Assembly: GCF_042650125.1 (NCBI RefSeq)
Contig: NZ_JBHSAP010000007.1
Span: 620,001 to 684,000 of the forward strand
Source: Salinithrix halophila
Lineage (GTDB): Bacteria > Bacillota > Bacilli > Thermoactinomycetales > DSM-45169
Length of the DNA: 64,000 nt
Direction: 5' to 3'
Made by a program: the position numbers and the translations under genes. Each line of letters opens with the position of its first letter. Within the stretch, counting starts at the first letter, position 1. The notes beneath the pieces were generated by a model. The model saw only the letters and a list, made by a program, of their open reading frames with translations, made no database searches and was not told the origin of the DNA. Positions 31,499 through 39,034 of this stretch are shown here, in pieces.

Positions 31499-32119
31499 GT
31501 GTACCAAGCTTTCATCCATGGATTTCTCCTCGCCTTCGGCCTGGTACTGCCTCTTGGCATCCAGAATGTGTTCATTTTCAATCAGGGGGCGATTCAACCT
31601 CGGTTATGGCGAGCTTATCCCGCAGTTTTAACCGCCGCCGCCTGTGACGCGCTCTTGATTCTGTTGGCCGTGACCGGTGTCTCCCTCTTGGTCCTGCAAT
31701 TCACCTGGTTAGAGACCATCCTTTTCGGAGTCGGTTTTTTCTTTCTCTGCTATATGGGTCTCACCCTATGGAAAAGTGTCTCACCCGAGATGGATTCCCA
31801 TCGGTCCGCGGAACGCTTCCCCGCCAAGCGACAAATTCTTTTCACTGTCTCTGTCTCCCTCTTGAATCCCCACGCCATCCTGGATACGGTGGGCGTCATC
31901 GGGACCAGTTCCCTCACCTACCAGGGGTCTGAGAAGTGGGTGTTCACTCTCGCCTCGATCCTCGTATCGTTCATTTGGTTCATCAGCCTCGCAGCAGCCG
32001 GGCGGTTGGTCGGTTCCTTCGACTCCTCCGGCAAATGGATGATCCGCCTCAACCGCGCCTCTGCCCTCTTGATCTGGGGAATGGCCCTTTGGTTGGGGGG
32101 GCGATTGATCACGGCTTGA
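31499..32119 (+). CDS. LysE/ArgO family amino acid exporter
   Basis: The 206-residue membrane protein has six hydrophobic segments, the LysE N-terminal signature FLLAFGLVLPLGIQNVFIFN with GIQNVF, and SLLNPHAILDTVGVIG, typical for arginine/lysine exporters. The GTG start at 31499 has GAAGG about 9 nt upstream; earlier in-frame codons lack a site. It is divergent from a MocR-type regulator that probably controls it. The exported amino acid is inferred only from the family. Confidence 0.85.
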   Translation: MYQAFIHGFLLAFGLVLPLGIQNVFIFNQGAIQPRLWRAYPAVLTAAACDALLILLAVTGVSLLVLQFTWLETILFGVGFFFLCYMGLTLWKSVSPEMDSHRSAERFPAKRQILFTVSVSLLNPHAILDTVGVIGTSSLTYQGSEKWVFTLASILVSFIWFISLAAAGRLVGSFDSSGKWMIRLNRASALLIWGMALWLGGRLITA

Positions 32120-32296
32120 TTCTGGCTCCCTTCGAAGATCGCAAAAAGCAAGGATGGGGAACACAGACGAGGTTTCGACGGAACCATTGGCTATGGAGAA
32201 GGCGAAGGGTTGGGCTATCTGTATAATGCTCCCGCACCCTGGTTGAGTTCTCTAAGACAAGTCGTCACGGTTTTTGTTATCTTGTTACAGTAAGTG

Positions 32297-32340
32297 GCCG
32301 TCTTTCATCCCACGGTTTCAATCGTGGGATGAAAGACGGC
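32297..32340. repeat. Perfect 18-bp inverted repeat
   Basis: The arms at 32297-32314 and 32323-32340 (core TTTCATCCCACG and complement) enclose an 8-nt loop. No U-run follows on either strand. A second hairpin, GTTGCTC/GAGCAAC enclosing CCCCC/GGGGG, follows at 32341-32377, so the left flank of the gap is highly structured. Confidence 0.7.
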
Positions 32341-32386
32341 GTTGCTCGGAACCCCCTTTGGGGGTGGCAAGAGCAACCCATTCCTC

Positions 32387-32460
32387 NNNNNNNNNNNNNN
32401 NNNNNNNNNNNNNNNNNNNNNNNNNNNNNNNNNNNNNNNNNNNNNNNNNNNNNNNNNNNN
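32387..32460. other. Assembly gap (74 N)
   Basis: The bases are all N. The flanks resemble parts of a mobile element, so the gap probably marks a repeated sequence that was not assembled; its true length is unknown. Confidence 0.95.
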
Positions 32461-32740
32461 CGTATGAGCGGTGCTCATCCCACTGGTAGTGGGTTGTTCC
32501 TTGAAAACGTTATGGTAGGGGGTTCCAGCGGCGAACAAATCGCTCCCGCTGGGTAAAACCATAAGAGAACGATAAGGAACTAGAACGCTGGTAACAGGCG
32601 TTCCGCCCATGTGGGTACATTCTAACTGCATGGGACGGGCTGATGAGACAGCCCTGAACTTGGGAGTTGCACGAAGCAGAAATGGATTGAATGCGCTAAC
32701 TACCCAAGAATCCCACGGCTTCAGCCGTGTGGAGTCTCAA
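32461..32740 (+). mobile_element. Right-end segment of an IS200/IS605-like element (omega-RNA-like 3' region)
   Basis: The segment runs through GGCTGATGAGACAGCCCTGA, TGGGAGTTGCACGAAGCAG and ends AATCCCACGGCTTCAGCCG then TGTGGAGTCTCAA. This resembles the non-coding 3' region of IS605/IS1341 elements, where the omega RNA of TnpB ends in a terminal hairpin (CACGGC/GCCGTG at 32714-32729) next to the right end. No tnpB or tnpA coding sequence is visible; it may lie in the unsequenced gap. The element's left end is not defined. Confidence 0.55.
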
Positions 32741-32816
32741 TCATCGAATGGTTCGTGTATAAGAAAAAGCAGCTCCTTCGAGCTGCTAGAAACCATGGAT
32801 AATCAAATGACTCCCC

Positions 32817-32857
32817 ACAAAAAAAGGACGGACCGGCCTGCTGCCGTCCGTCCTTTT
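32817..32857 (-). terminator. Intrinsic terminator of the lipoprotein gene
   Basis: On the minus strand AAGGACGGAC/GTCCGTCCTT close a GC-rich loop and are followed by TTTTTTT, 9 nt after the stop codon. Confidence 0.88.
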
Positions 32858-32865
32858 CACTTTTC

Positions 32866-33567
32866 CTACAAGGTGAGGCCATCCTCTTTTCCCGATTGCT
32901 GCATACGATGGCGCCAATCTATTTTTACATCGTTGTTCTGAGGGGTGCTATCCGCCAGATAATAGAGAGAATAGATGCCATCCTCCGTGCTTAGGAAGCG
33001 AGCATAGCCGTGTCCACCGGTCATCTCCACCTCGGCCAGAATATCATTCCGTTTCTCTGCGAGGATGTTCCAATCCTTCGCCTCGTACTCCTTCAAAAAC
33101 CCGTCTTCCATCATTCTTTGGGCAAACTGCCGGGTGCTTACCTGACCCTGAATGCCTTGATAATAGCTGACGATGACCAACTCATCGGAAGTTTCGGCAC
33201 TCCGCCCCTCTGGAGTCAGCAAGGTAAGCTCGATATCCACCCCGTTTTTCGACAGGTTTTCTTGATCTGCCTTCTGCCAGTCCTGATCGTCCGTCTTCAC
33301 AGTCAGGTCGCTGACAACCAACTCTTTCCCCTCTGAGAGACCGCCGGAATCTTGTCCGCCTTCCCCATTCACGGGTGGTTGGGCTTCCAGATCCTCATCC
33401 GTCTTCTCCGACTCTTTCCTGGAACCGGAATCGGGATTCTCCGCTCTCTTCTGTCCCCCTTGGGCTTCCCTGTTTTTGGCCAGCTCGCTTATCACGAGGG
33501 AACAACCGCTTGAAAATACCAGGGAACCGAGGGTAATCACCCATAACAACCCTCTCACCGGCAACAA
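32866..33567 (-). CDS. Putative lipoprotein of unknown function
   Basis: The 233-residue protein has a type II signal peptide with lipobox FSSGC (Cys22). A long low-complexity, acidic linker follows (about residues 30-85, rich in Glu, Lys, Gly, Asp). The C-terminal 140 residues form a globular domain with VKTDDQDWQKA, VDIELTLLTPEGR and GHGYARFLSTEDGIYSLYYL. It should sit on the outer face of the membrane. The start codon is TTG with GAGG upstream. I do not recognise the domain. Confidence 0.65.
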   Translation of the reverse strand: MLPVRGLLWVITLGSLVFSSGCSLVISELAKNREAQGGQKRAENPDSGSRKESEKTDEDLEAQPPVNGEGGQDSGGLSEGKELVVSDLTVKTDDQDWQKADQENLSKNGVDIELTLLTPEGRSAETSDELVIVSYYQGIQGQVSTRQFAQRMMEDGFLKEYEAKDWNILAEKRNDILAEVEMTGGHGYARFLSTEDGIYSLYYLADSTPQNNDVKIDWRHRMQQSGKEDGLTL

Positions 33568-33774
33568 TCAACACCTCTTTTTTCTGCATAGAATACCCTT
33601 CTCTTCTATCCTATTGAATTTCCCAAACCGCGTCACTAGACAAAACAGCCTAGTTCTCCGAATGCCAACGTTTCGGACCACCGTCCTCATAAAAAAAACG
33701 CCGGCACGAGCCCGACGTTTACCTGAATCTCTCCCTTTCGCCAAAACGGAACCCCTGCTCCGCCGAACCCGGGA

Positions 33775-33927
33775 TTAGACACCCCCGCAATGACGATCCG
33801 ACCGTGCTTCCACCTTCTCTGTCTTTTCTGGTGAAGGCTCGTCGCGAAGCTGTTCTGCAGTCTGATCGCGCAGCTCTTCCGCTTGTTGTGTCCGCAATAC
33901 TTCTGCTGTTTTTTGCTTTTCAGCCAT
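33775..33927 (-). CDS. Small hydrophilic protein (50 aa)
   Basis: An ATG preceded by AAAGGAGGAG opens a 50-codon gene. The product begins MAEKQKTAEVLRTQQAEELR and contains two near-repeats, EELRDQT and EQLRDEP, predicting an amphipathic helix, then a polar tail ending HCGGV. It lies 38 nt downstream of a similarly small gene and is probably cotranscribed with it. Not a family I recognise; spore-associated small proteins of Bacillales have a similar composition. Confidence 0.55.
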   Translation of the reverse strand: MAEKQKTAEVLRTQQAEELRDQTAEQLRDEPSPEKTEKVEARSDRHCGGV

Positions 33928-33965
33928 GGTTCTCATCTCCTCCTTTGATTAGGTTATTATGCGGG

Positions 33966-34133
33966 TTAAAGACGTCCAGGGGACCGATCCACCTCAAATT
34001 CGGTGAGATTCTTCGGGTGGCCACCCAGACTATTTTCATAATTGGAAGGTGTCTCCGTATCCAAGCCCAAGGAATCCTCCTCTTGATGCGGGTTCCTTTT
34101 GTCTTCGGCAGCGCGTTTCTTTTTATTCTTCAT
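33966..34133 (-). CDS. Small hydrophilic protein (55 aa)
   Basis: An ATG preceded by GGGGTGAAAACA opens a 55-codon gene. The product starts MKNKKKRAAEDKRNPHQEED and continues with a polar, Asn- and Gly-containing sequence (PSNYENSLGGHPKNLTEFEV). No hydrophobic segment is present, so it is soluble and probably disordered. It precedes the 50-aa gene on the same strand. Function unknown; the composition recalls small acid-soluble-type proteins. Confidence 0.5.
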   Translation of the reverse strand: MKNKKKRAAEDKRNPHQEEDSLGLDTETPSNYENSLGGHPKNLTEFEVDRSPGRL

Positions 34134-34414
34134 TGTTTTCACCCCATTATTTTTGCTTAGTATGAGCGAAAAATGGGCAGAAATGCACAGAGATGCTTTA
34201 TCGTCGGCAGCCCTCGTATGTTATAAACGGAGGGTGCGAAAGAAATGACCCTTCCCGCCAGCGAAGGTCAAGCTTCGGCAAACGTTTTTGTTCCATCCAT
34301 AACAAGGGTAAATTTACCAGTAATGTTCGCCAAATTGTCCGTTTTTTGCAGAGAAGTTCTTGTTATGATTGAACGTAAATGAAATTTTTCTCATCAATAA
34401 AGGAGATAGCTTTT

Positions 34415-35758
34415 ATGAATAAAATATCGTCAGTCTATCGGTCCGAAACCCTCTCCATTGGATTGATGTTGTTCGCTCTCTTTTTCGGAGCGGGTAACCT
34501 CATATTCCCTCCGGCGCTCGGCCAGGCCTCCGGAACGGAATTCGGCCCTGCAATCACCGGCTTTGTGATCACCGGGGTCGGATTACCCCTGCTGGCTGTG
34601 ATCGCTTTGGCGGTGACAGGGGGAAACATGCAAACCATCGGAAGCCGGGTTCACCCTCTATTTGGGCTGATCTTTACGGTTATCATCTACTTGGCAATCG
34701 GACCCTTTTTCGGGATCCCGCGAACAGGGAGCGTCGCTTTTGAAATGGGTGCTGTACCTTTCCTGCCTGCAGGAATGAAAGAGACAGCCCTGTTAGTCTT
34801 CACCGTGTTTTACTTCTCGCTAACCTTCTGGCTCTGTCTGAACCCTTCGAAATTGGTGGACCGGATCGGCAAAGTCCTTACCCCCCTCCTGCTGATTATC
34901 CTGACCGTTATCCTGGCAGGTCTGTTTTTGAACCCGATTGGGTCCCCCGTCGCTCCTAGTGATGCATTTCAATCAGAGGCTTTCTTCGGTGGATTTGTTC
35001 AGGGATACCTCACGATGGATACTTTGGGTGCCCTCGTCTTTGGGCTTGTCGTCATCTCTGCCGCCAAAGGCAAGGGAATCAAAGAATCACCCGCCCTCGC
35101 CAGAACGGTGATATCGGCGGCGGTAATCGCTGGGGCCGGTCTCGCCTTCGTCTATCTGACACTCGGTTGGTTGGGTGCCACCAGTTCCACCCTCGGTACA
35201 ACGGATAACGGGGCGGAAATCCTGACCCGGGTGGTTGCATCCCTGTTTGGAGACTGGGGAGCCCTGCTCCTCGGGACAGCGGTCAGCCTTGCCTGCCTGA
35301 CGACTTCCGTCGGCCTGGTTTCTGCCTGCGGGATGTTTTTCTCTCGGATCATCCCAGCAGCCTCTTACAAACTCGTGGTCGGTATCCTTTGCCTGGCCAG
35401 CCTGTTGATGGCCAATGTCGGCTTGACCCAGATCATTTCCGTCTCGGTTCCGGTATTGGCTGGAATCTATCCGATCGCTATCGTCTTGATCCTTCTCTCC
35501 TTTTTGCAATTGGAACCCGGAACCGAGAGGCCCGTTTATGCCGGAGCCGTCATCGGAACGGCACTGGTCAGCGTGATCGATGGTTTAAATGAGGCCCGCA
35601 TTCCTCTGGGCGGACTCGGCGAATGGTACGCCCAGCTCCCCCTCTATAATCAGGGAATCGGCTGGCTCCTTCCCGCTATTGCCGGTACCCTGATCGGCTT
35701 CCTGTGGATGACCGTCCGGGGCAGTCGGGTATGGAAAAAGGCAGAGGATCATAGCTAA
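34415..35758 (+). CDS. brnQ: Branched-chain amino acid transport system carrier protein (BrnQ, LIVCS family)
   Basis: This 447-residue membrane protein with about twelve hydrophobic segments is a cation-coupled importer of leucine, isoleucine and valine. It has the LIVCS N-terminal signature LFFGAGNLIFPPALGQ, followed by GPFFGIPRTGSVAFEMG and GYLTMDTLGALVFGLVV. The ATG at 34415 has AAAGGAGAT about 9 nt upstream, better than the ATG at 34379. An extended -10 element TGTTATGAT lies at 34361-34369. No T-box was found in the leader. A terminator follows. Confidence 0.93.
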   Translation: MNKISSVYRSETLSIGLMLFALFFGAGNLIFPPALGQASGTEFGPAITGFVITGVGLPLLAVIALAVTGGNMQTIGSRVHPLFGLIFTVIIYLAIGPFFGIPRTGSVAFEMGAVPFLPAGMKETALLVFTVFYFSLTFWLCLNPSKLVDRIGKVLTPLLLIILTVILAGLFLNPIGSPVAPSDAFQSEAFFGGFVQGYLTMDTLGALVFGLVVISAAKGKGIKESPALARTVISAAVIAGAGLAFVYLTLGWLGATSSTLGTTDNGAEILTRVVASLFGDWGALLLGTAVSLACLTTSVGLVSACGMFFSRIIPAASYKLVVGILCLASLLMANVGLTQIISVSVPVLAGIYPIAIVLILLSFLQLEPGTERPVYAGAVIGTALVSVIDGLNEARIPLGGLGEWYAQLPLYNQGIGWLLPAIAGTLIGFLWMTVRGSRVWKKAEDHS

Positions 35759-35769
35759 AAGGAACCACA

Positions 35770-35813
35770 AAAAAGAGAAACCTCCCCTATCGGGTGAGGT
35801 TTCTCTTTTTTGT
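35770..35813 (+). terminator. Bidirectional terminator between brnQ and aceA
   Basis: AAAAGAGAAACCTC and its complement form a long stem with a CCCTATCGG-type loop and T/A tracts on both sides; the aceA stop lies right beside it. Confidence 0.9.
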
Positions 35814-35814
35814 C

Positions 35815-37095
35815 TTATGCGCTAAATTGTTCTTCTTCCGTGGATCCTTTGAGAGCGGTGGTAGAGGAGGTTCCTCCTGTGATCGTCATCGAGACGGCAT
35901 CGAAGTAACCGGTTCCCACTTCCCGCTGGTGGCGGGTGGCAGAGTAACCGTGAGCCTCGTTGGCGAACTCGGCCTCTTGTAACTCCGAGTACGCCGCCAT
36001 CCCACGATCCTTGTAGCCGAGGGCCAGCTCAAACATGCTGTTGTTGAGGGCATGGAAACCGGCCAAGGTGACAAACTGGAATTTGTAGCCCATCTTGCCC
36101 AGTTCATCCTGGAAGCGGGCAATGGTCTTGTCATCCAGTTTTTTCTTCCAGTTGAAAGAGGGAGAGCAGTTGTAGGCCAGCATTTTGCCCGGGAACTGAG
36201 CATGGATCGCCTCCGCGAACCGGCGGGCTTCCTCCAGATCAGGCGTAGAGGTTTCACACCAGATCAAGTCGGCGTAGGGAGCGTAGGCCAGCCCCCTTGC
36301 GATAGCCGTATCCAGTCCCGATTTTTGGCGGAAGAATCCTTCTGGTGTCCGCTCCCCAGTCAGGAATTGATGATCCCTCGGATCGACGTCACTGGTGATC
36401 AGTTCAGCGGCATTGGCGTCTGTCCGGGCAACCAGGATCGTCGGCACCCCCATCACATCTGCGGCAAGACGGGCGGAAACCAGATTGCGGACGGCATGGG
36501 CGGTCGGAATTAACACCTTGCCTCCCAGGTGGCCGCATTTTTTTTCAGAGGCCAACTGATCTTCGAAGTGGACGCCAGCCGCTCCTGCCTCAATCATTCC
36601 TTTCATGAGTTCAAAAACATTGAGGGGGCCGCCAAAGCCGGCTTCCGCATCTGCCACGATAGGAGCGAACCAATCCCGCTGGGCGCCTCCTTCTGCATGT
36701 TCGATCTGGTCTGCTCGCTGTAAAGCCTGATTGATCCGTTTCACCACGTGGGGAACACTGTTAGCAGGGTACAGGCTCTGGTCGGGGTACATCTGCCCTG
36801 ACAGGTTGGCGTCGGCAGCTACTTGCCACCCGGAGAGATAGATCGCCTTCAGACCGGCCTTCACCTGCTGAACCGCTTGGTTGCCGGTTAGTGCTCCGAG
36901 GGCTTTCACATGGGGCTCGTTATGGAGCAGATCCCACAGCCGCTCCGACCCCCGACGGGCCAGTGTATATTCAATTGGGAAAGAACCCCGAAGTTTGATC
37001 ACGTGTTCAGCCGAGTAGGTACGTTCAATCCCTTTCCAGCGCGGATCCGTCTCCCATTTCTTCTCTAGTGTTTTCGCTTCCTGTTGAACCGTCAT
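35815..37095 (-). CDS. aceA: Isocitrate lyase
   Basis: This is the first enzyme of the glyoxylate shunt, splitting isocitrate into glyoxylate and succinate. The 426-residue protein shows the active-site motif KKCGHL at residues 185-190 with catalytic Cys187, IVADAEAGFGGPLNVFELMK for metal and substrate binding, and VARTDANAAELI. It is 75 nt downstream of aceB on the same strand. The pair allows growth on acetate or fatty acids. Confidence 0.96.
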   Translation of the reverse strand: MTVQQEAKTLEKKWETDPRWKGIERTYSAEHVIKLRGSFPIEYTLARRGSERLWDLLHNEPHVKALGALTGNQAVQQVKAGLKAIYLSGWQVAADANLSGQMYPDQSLYPANSVPHVVKRINQALQRADQIEHAEGGAQRDWFAPIVADAEAGFGGPLNVFELMKGMIEAGAAGVHFEDQLASEKKCGHLGGKVLIPTAHAVRNLVSARLAADVMGVPTILVARTDANAAELITSDVDPRDHQFLTGERTPEGFFRQKSGLDTAIARGLAYAPYADLIWCETSTPDLEEARRFAEAIHAQFPGKMLAYNCSPSFNWKKKLDDKTIARFQDELGKMGYKFQFVTLAGFHALNNSMFELALGYKDRGMAAYSELQEAEFANEAHGYSATRHQREVGTGYFDAVSMTITGGTSSTTALKGSTEEEQFSA

Positions 37096-37170
37096 CGCTC
37101 ATCTCTCCTTTATAGTCGCTCTAGCGCTTTCAGCTTCTTGTACCGGGTAAAGCTCGATATTTTGCTATGT

Positions 37171-38793
37171 TTACGCTTCCAACTTCTTATAGCCGGGCAG
37201 GGTGAGGAATTCGACGAAGTCGTCGGCAAGGGTCAGTTCGGTGAAAAGCTCCTTCGCCTCCCCGAATTTTCCATTAGCATAGGCATCGACACCGATTCGA
37301 TCCTCGATCCGGTCCAATTCTTCCTCCACCGTCTGTAGAAAGAGTTCCTTCGTCACCTTGCTACCGTCGGATAGCTTCCCCTCGGGATGACGGATCCATT
37401 GCCATACCTGAGCGCGGGAGATCTCCGCTGTGGCGGCGTCTTCCATCAGGTGGTTGATCGCCACCGCTCCGTAACCCCTGAGCCAGGCTTCGATATACTG
37501 GATACCGACACTGACATTGTCCCTAAGCCCCTGCTCAGTGATGGGCCCCTCGGGTACCCGGCACAGATCCTCCGCAGTGACTTGGACGTCCCCTCTCTTT
37601 TTGTGGATCTGATTGGGGTGAAGCATATGTTTGTCAAAGACATCCATGGCCACCGGCACCAATGCCGGGTGGGCGACCCAGGTGCCGTCGTGGCCGTCAA
37701 GGGCTTCACGTTCTTTGTCGGCTCGCACCTTGGAAATCGCTTCCTCGTTGGCCTTCGGATCGTCCTTCACCGGAATCTGGGCAGCCATCCCACCGATACA
37801 GGGGGCGTTCCTCCGGTGGCACGTCTTTACTGCTGACAGAGTATAAGCTCGCATGAATGGGACAGTCATCGTCACCAGGGACCGATCGGGCAAGATCACT
37901 TCCGGCCTGCTACGGAAGCGTTTGATGTAACTAAAAATATAATCCCAGCGGCCGCAGTTGAGGCCCGCGGAGTGCTCTTTTAATTCATAGAGGATCTCAT
38001 CCATTTCAAAAGCGGCGAGAATCGTCTCGATCAGCACCGTGGCTTTAATGGTACCGCGGGCAATTTTCCGCTCATCCTGTGCGAAAAGGAAGACATCGTT
38101 CCACAAGCGGGCTTCCAAATGGCTTTCCAGTTTGGGAAGGTAAAAATAAGGCCCTGACCCTTTGCGGAGAAGGGTTTTTGCATTGTGGAAAAAATAGAGA
38201 CCAAAGTCGAAGAGAGCTGCTGGAATCGGCTTCCCGTCCACTTCGACGTGTTTTTCATCCAGATGCCAGCCACGAGGACGAACGATGATGACTGCCGGTT
38301 TACGGGTAAGTTCATATCGTTTTCCGTTGGGAGCGGTAAAGTCGATCTGACGGTTGATAGCGTCTCGCATGTTGATCTGCCCTTGAATGCTGTTCTTCCA
38401 GGTGGGAGAGTTGGCATCCTCAAAATCCGCCATGAACACCTTTGCACCCGAATTCAGGGCATTAATGACCATCTTGCGGTCAGAGGTAGGACCGGTGATC
38501 TCCACCCGTCGGTCCTGCAAATCGTAGGGGAGATCTGCAATCGACCAGGACAGATGGCGGATCTCTGCTGTTTCAGGCAGAAAATCAGGTCCTTTCCCCG
38601 CGTCGAGTTCCTGTTGCCGTTGGTGCCGGTTTTTAAGCAATTCATCCCGGCGTCCCCGGAAGCGGCGGGCCAGTTTTGCAACGAAATCCAGAGCCTCCGG
38701 TGTGAGAATTTCCGCAAACGCTTCCGTCACTTCCCCCATCACGTTCACGTGGGCATGTTCGGACGATGTCTGTGTGCTCACGGATGGTTTCAC
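37171..38793 (-). CDS. aceB: Malate synthase (A type)
   Basis: The enzyme condenses glyoxylate and acetyl-CoA to malate. The 540-residue protein is of the A isoform length and has FMADFEDANSPTWKN, VRPRGWHLDEKHVEVDG, LPKLESHLEARLWNDVF, CGRWDYIFSYIKRF and MGGMAAQIPVKDDP-like GGMAAQIPVKDD, all conserved. The start is a GTG directly after a GAGGGA; the next GTG, four codons later, is an alternative. A strong promoter lies upstream (38856-38885). Confidence 0.95.
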   Translation of the reverse strand: MKPSVSTQTSSEHAHVNVMGEVTEAFAEILTPEALDFVAKLARRFRGRRDELLKNRHQRQQELDAGKGPDFLPETAEIRHLSWSIADLPYDLQDRRVEITGPTSDRKMVINALNSGAKVFMADFEDANSPTWKNSIQGQINMRDAINRQIDFTAPNGKRYELTRKPAVIIVRPRGWHLDEKHVEVDGKPIPAALFDFGLYFFHNAKTLLRKGSGPYFYLPKLESHLEARLWNDVFLFAQDERKIARGTIKATVLIETILAAFEMDEILYELKEHSAGLNCGRWDYIFSYIKRFRSRPEVILPDRSLVTMTVPFMRAYTLSAVKTCHRRNAPCIGGMAAQIPVKDDPKANEEAISKVRADKEREALDGHDGTWVAHPALVPVAMDVFDKHMLHPNQIHKKRGDVQVTAEDLCRVPEGPITEQGLRDNVSVGIQYIEAWLRGYGAVAINHLMEDAATAEISRAQVWQWIRHPEGKLSDGSKVTKELFLQTVEEELDRIEDRIGVDAYANGKFGEAKELFTELTLADDFVEFLTLPGYKKLEA

Positions 38794-38855
38794 TCCCTCG
38801 AAAAGAATCGGATAGTGTCGATCTGTTTGAACACAGAACGATTAACTTGTGTTGT

Positions 38856-38885
38856 ATTATATAACAGTGAAATTGAAATTGACAA
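38856..38885 (-). promoter_or_regulatory. Sigma-A-type promoter of aceB-aceA
   Basis: On the minus strand TTGTCA (38880-38885) and TATAAT (38856-38861) are 18 bp apart. No clear CcpA site was seen in the 60 nt between this promoter and aceB. Confidence 0.75.
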
Positions 38886-38961
38886 GACTTTTTTCTCAAT
38901 TGGAACAAAAGAGGCACAACGGTAGGCACGACAGGCTTTTGCCCTTCTCCTGATTGGTTCG

Positions 38962-38995
38962 GAATAAAAAAAACACGGGATATTGATCCCGTGTT
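38962..38995 (-). terminator. Intrinsic terminator of oppA
   Basis: On the minus strand AACACGGGAT/ATCCCGTGTT close a 4-nt loop and run into TTTTTTT, about 40 nt after the oppA stop. Confidence 0.9.
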
Positions 38996-39034
38996 CCATC
39001 GCGGACGAACGTTCTCAGGAAGCGTACGGCCCGT

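Larger units (their letters stand above)
32120..32865. other. Region between argO-type gene and lipoprotein gene, interrupted by a gap
   Basis: It contains the IS200/IS605-like end, the run of N, a small hairpin AGCAGCT/AGCTGCT at 32768-32787, and the lipoprotein terminator. Nothing else was recognised in 32120-32296 or 32741-32816. Confidence 0.5.
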
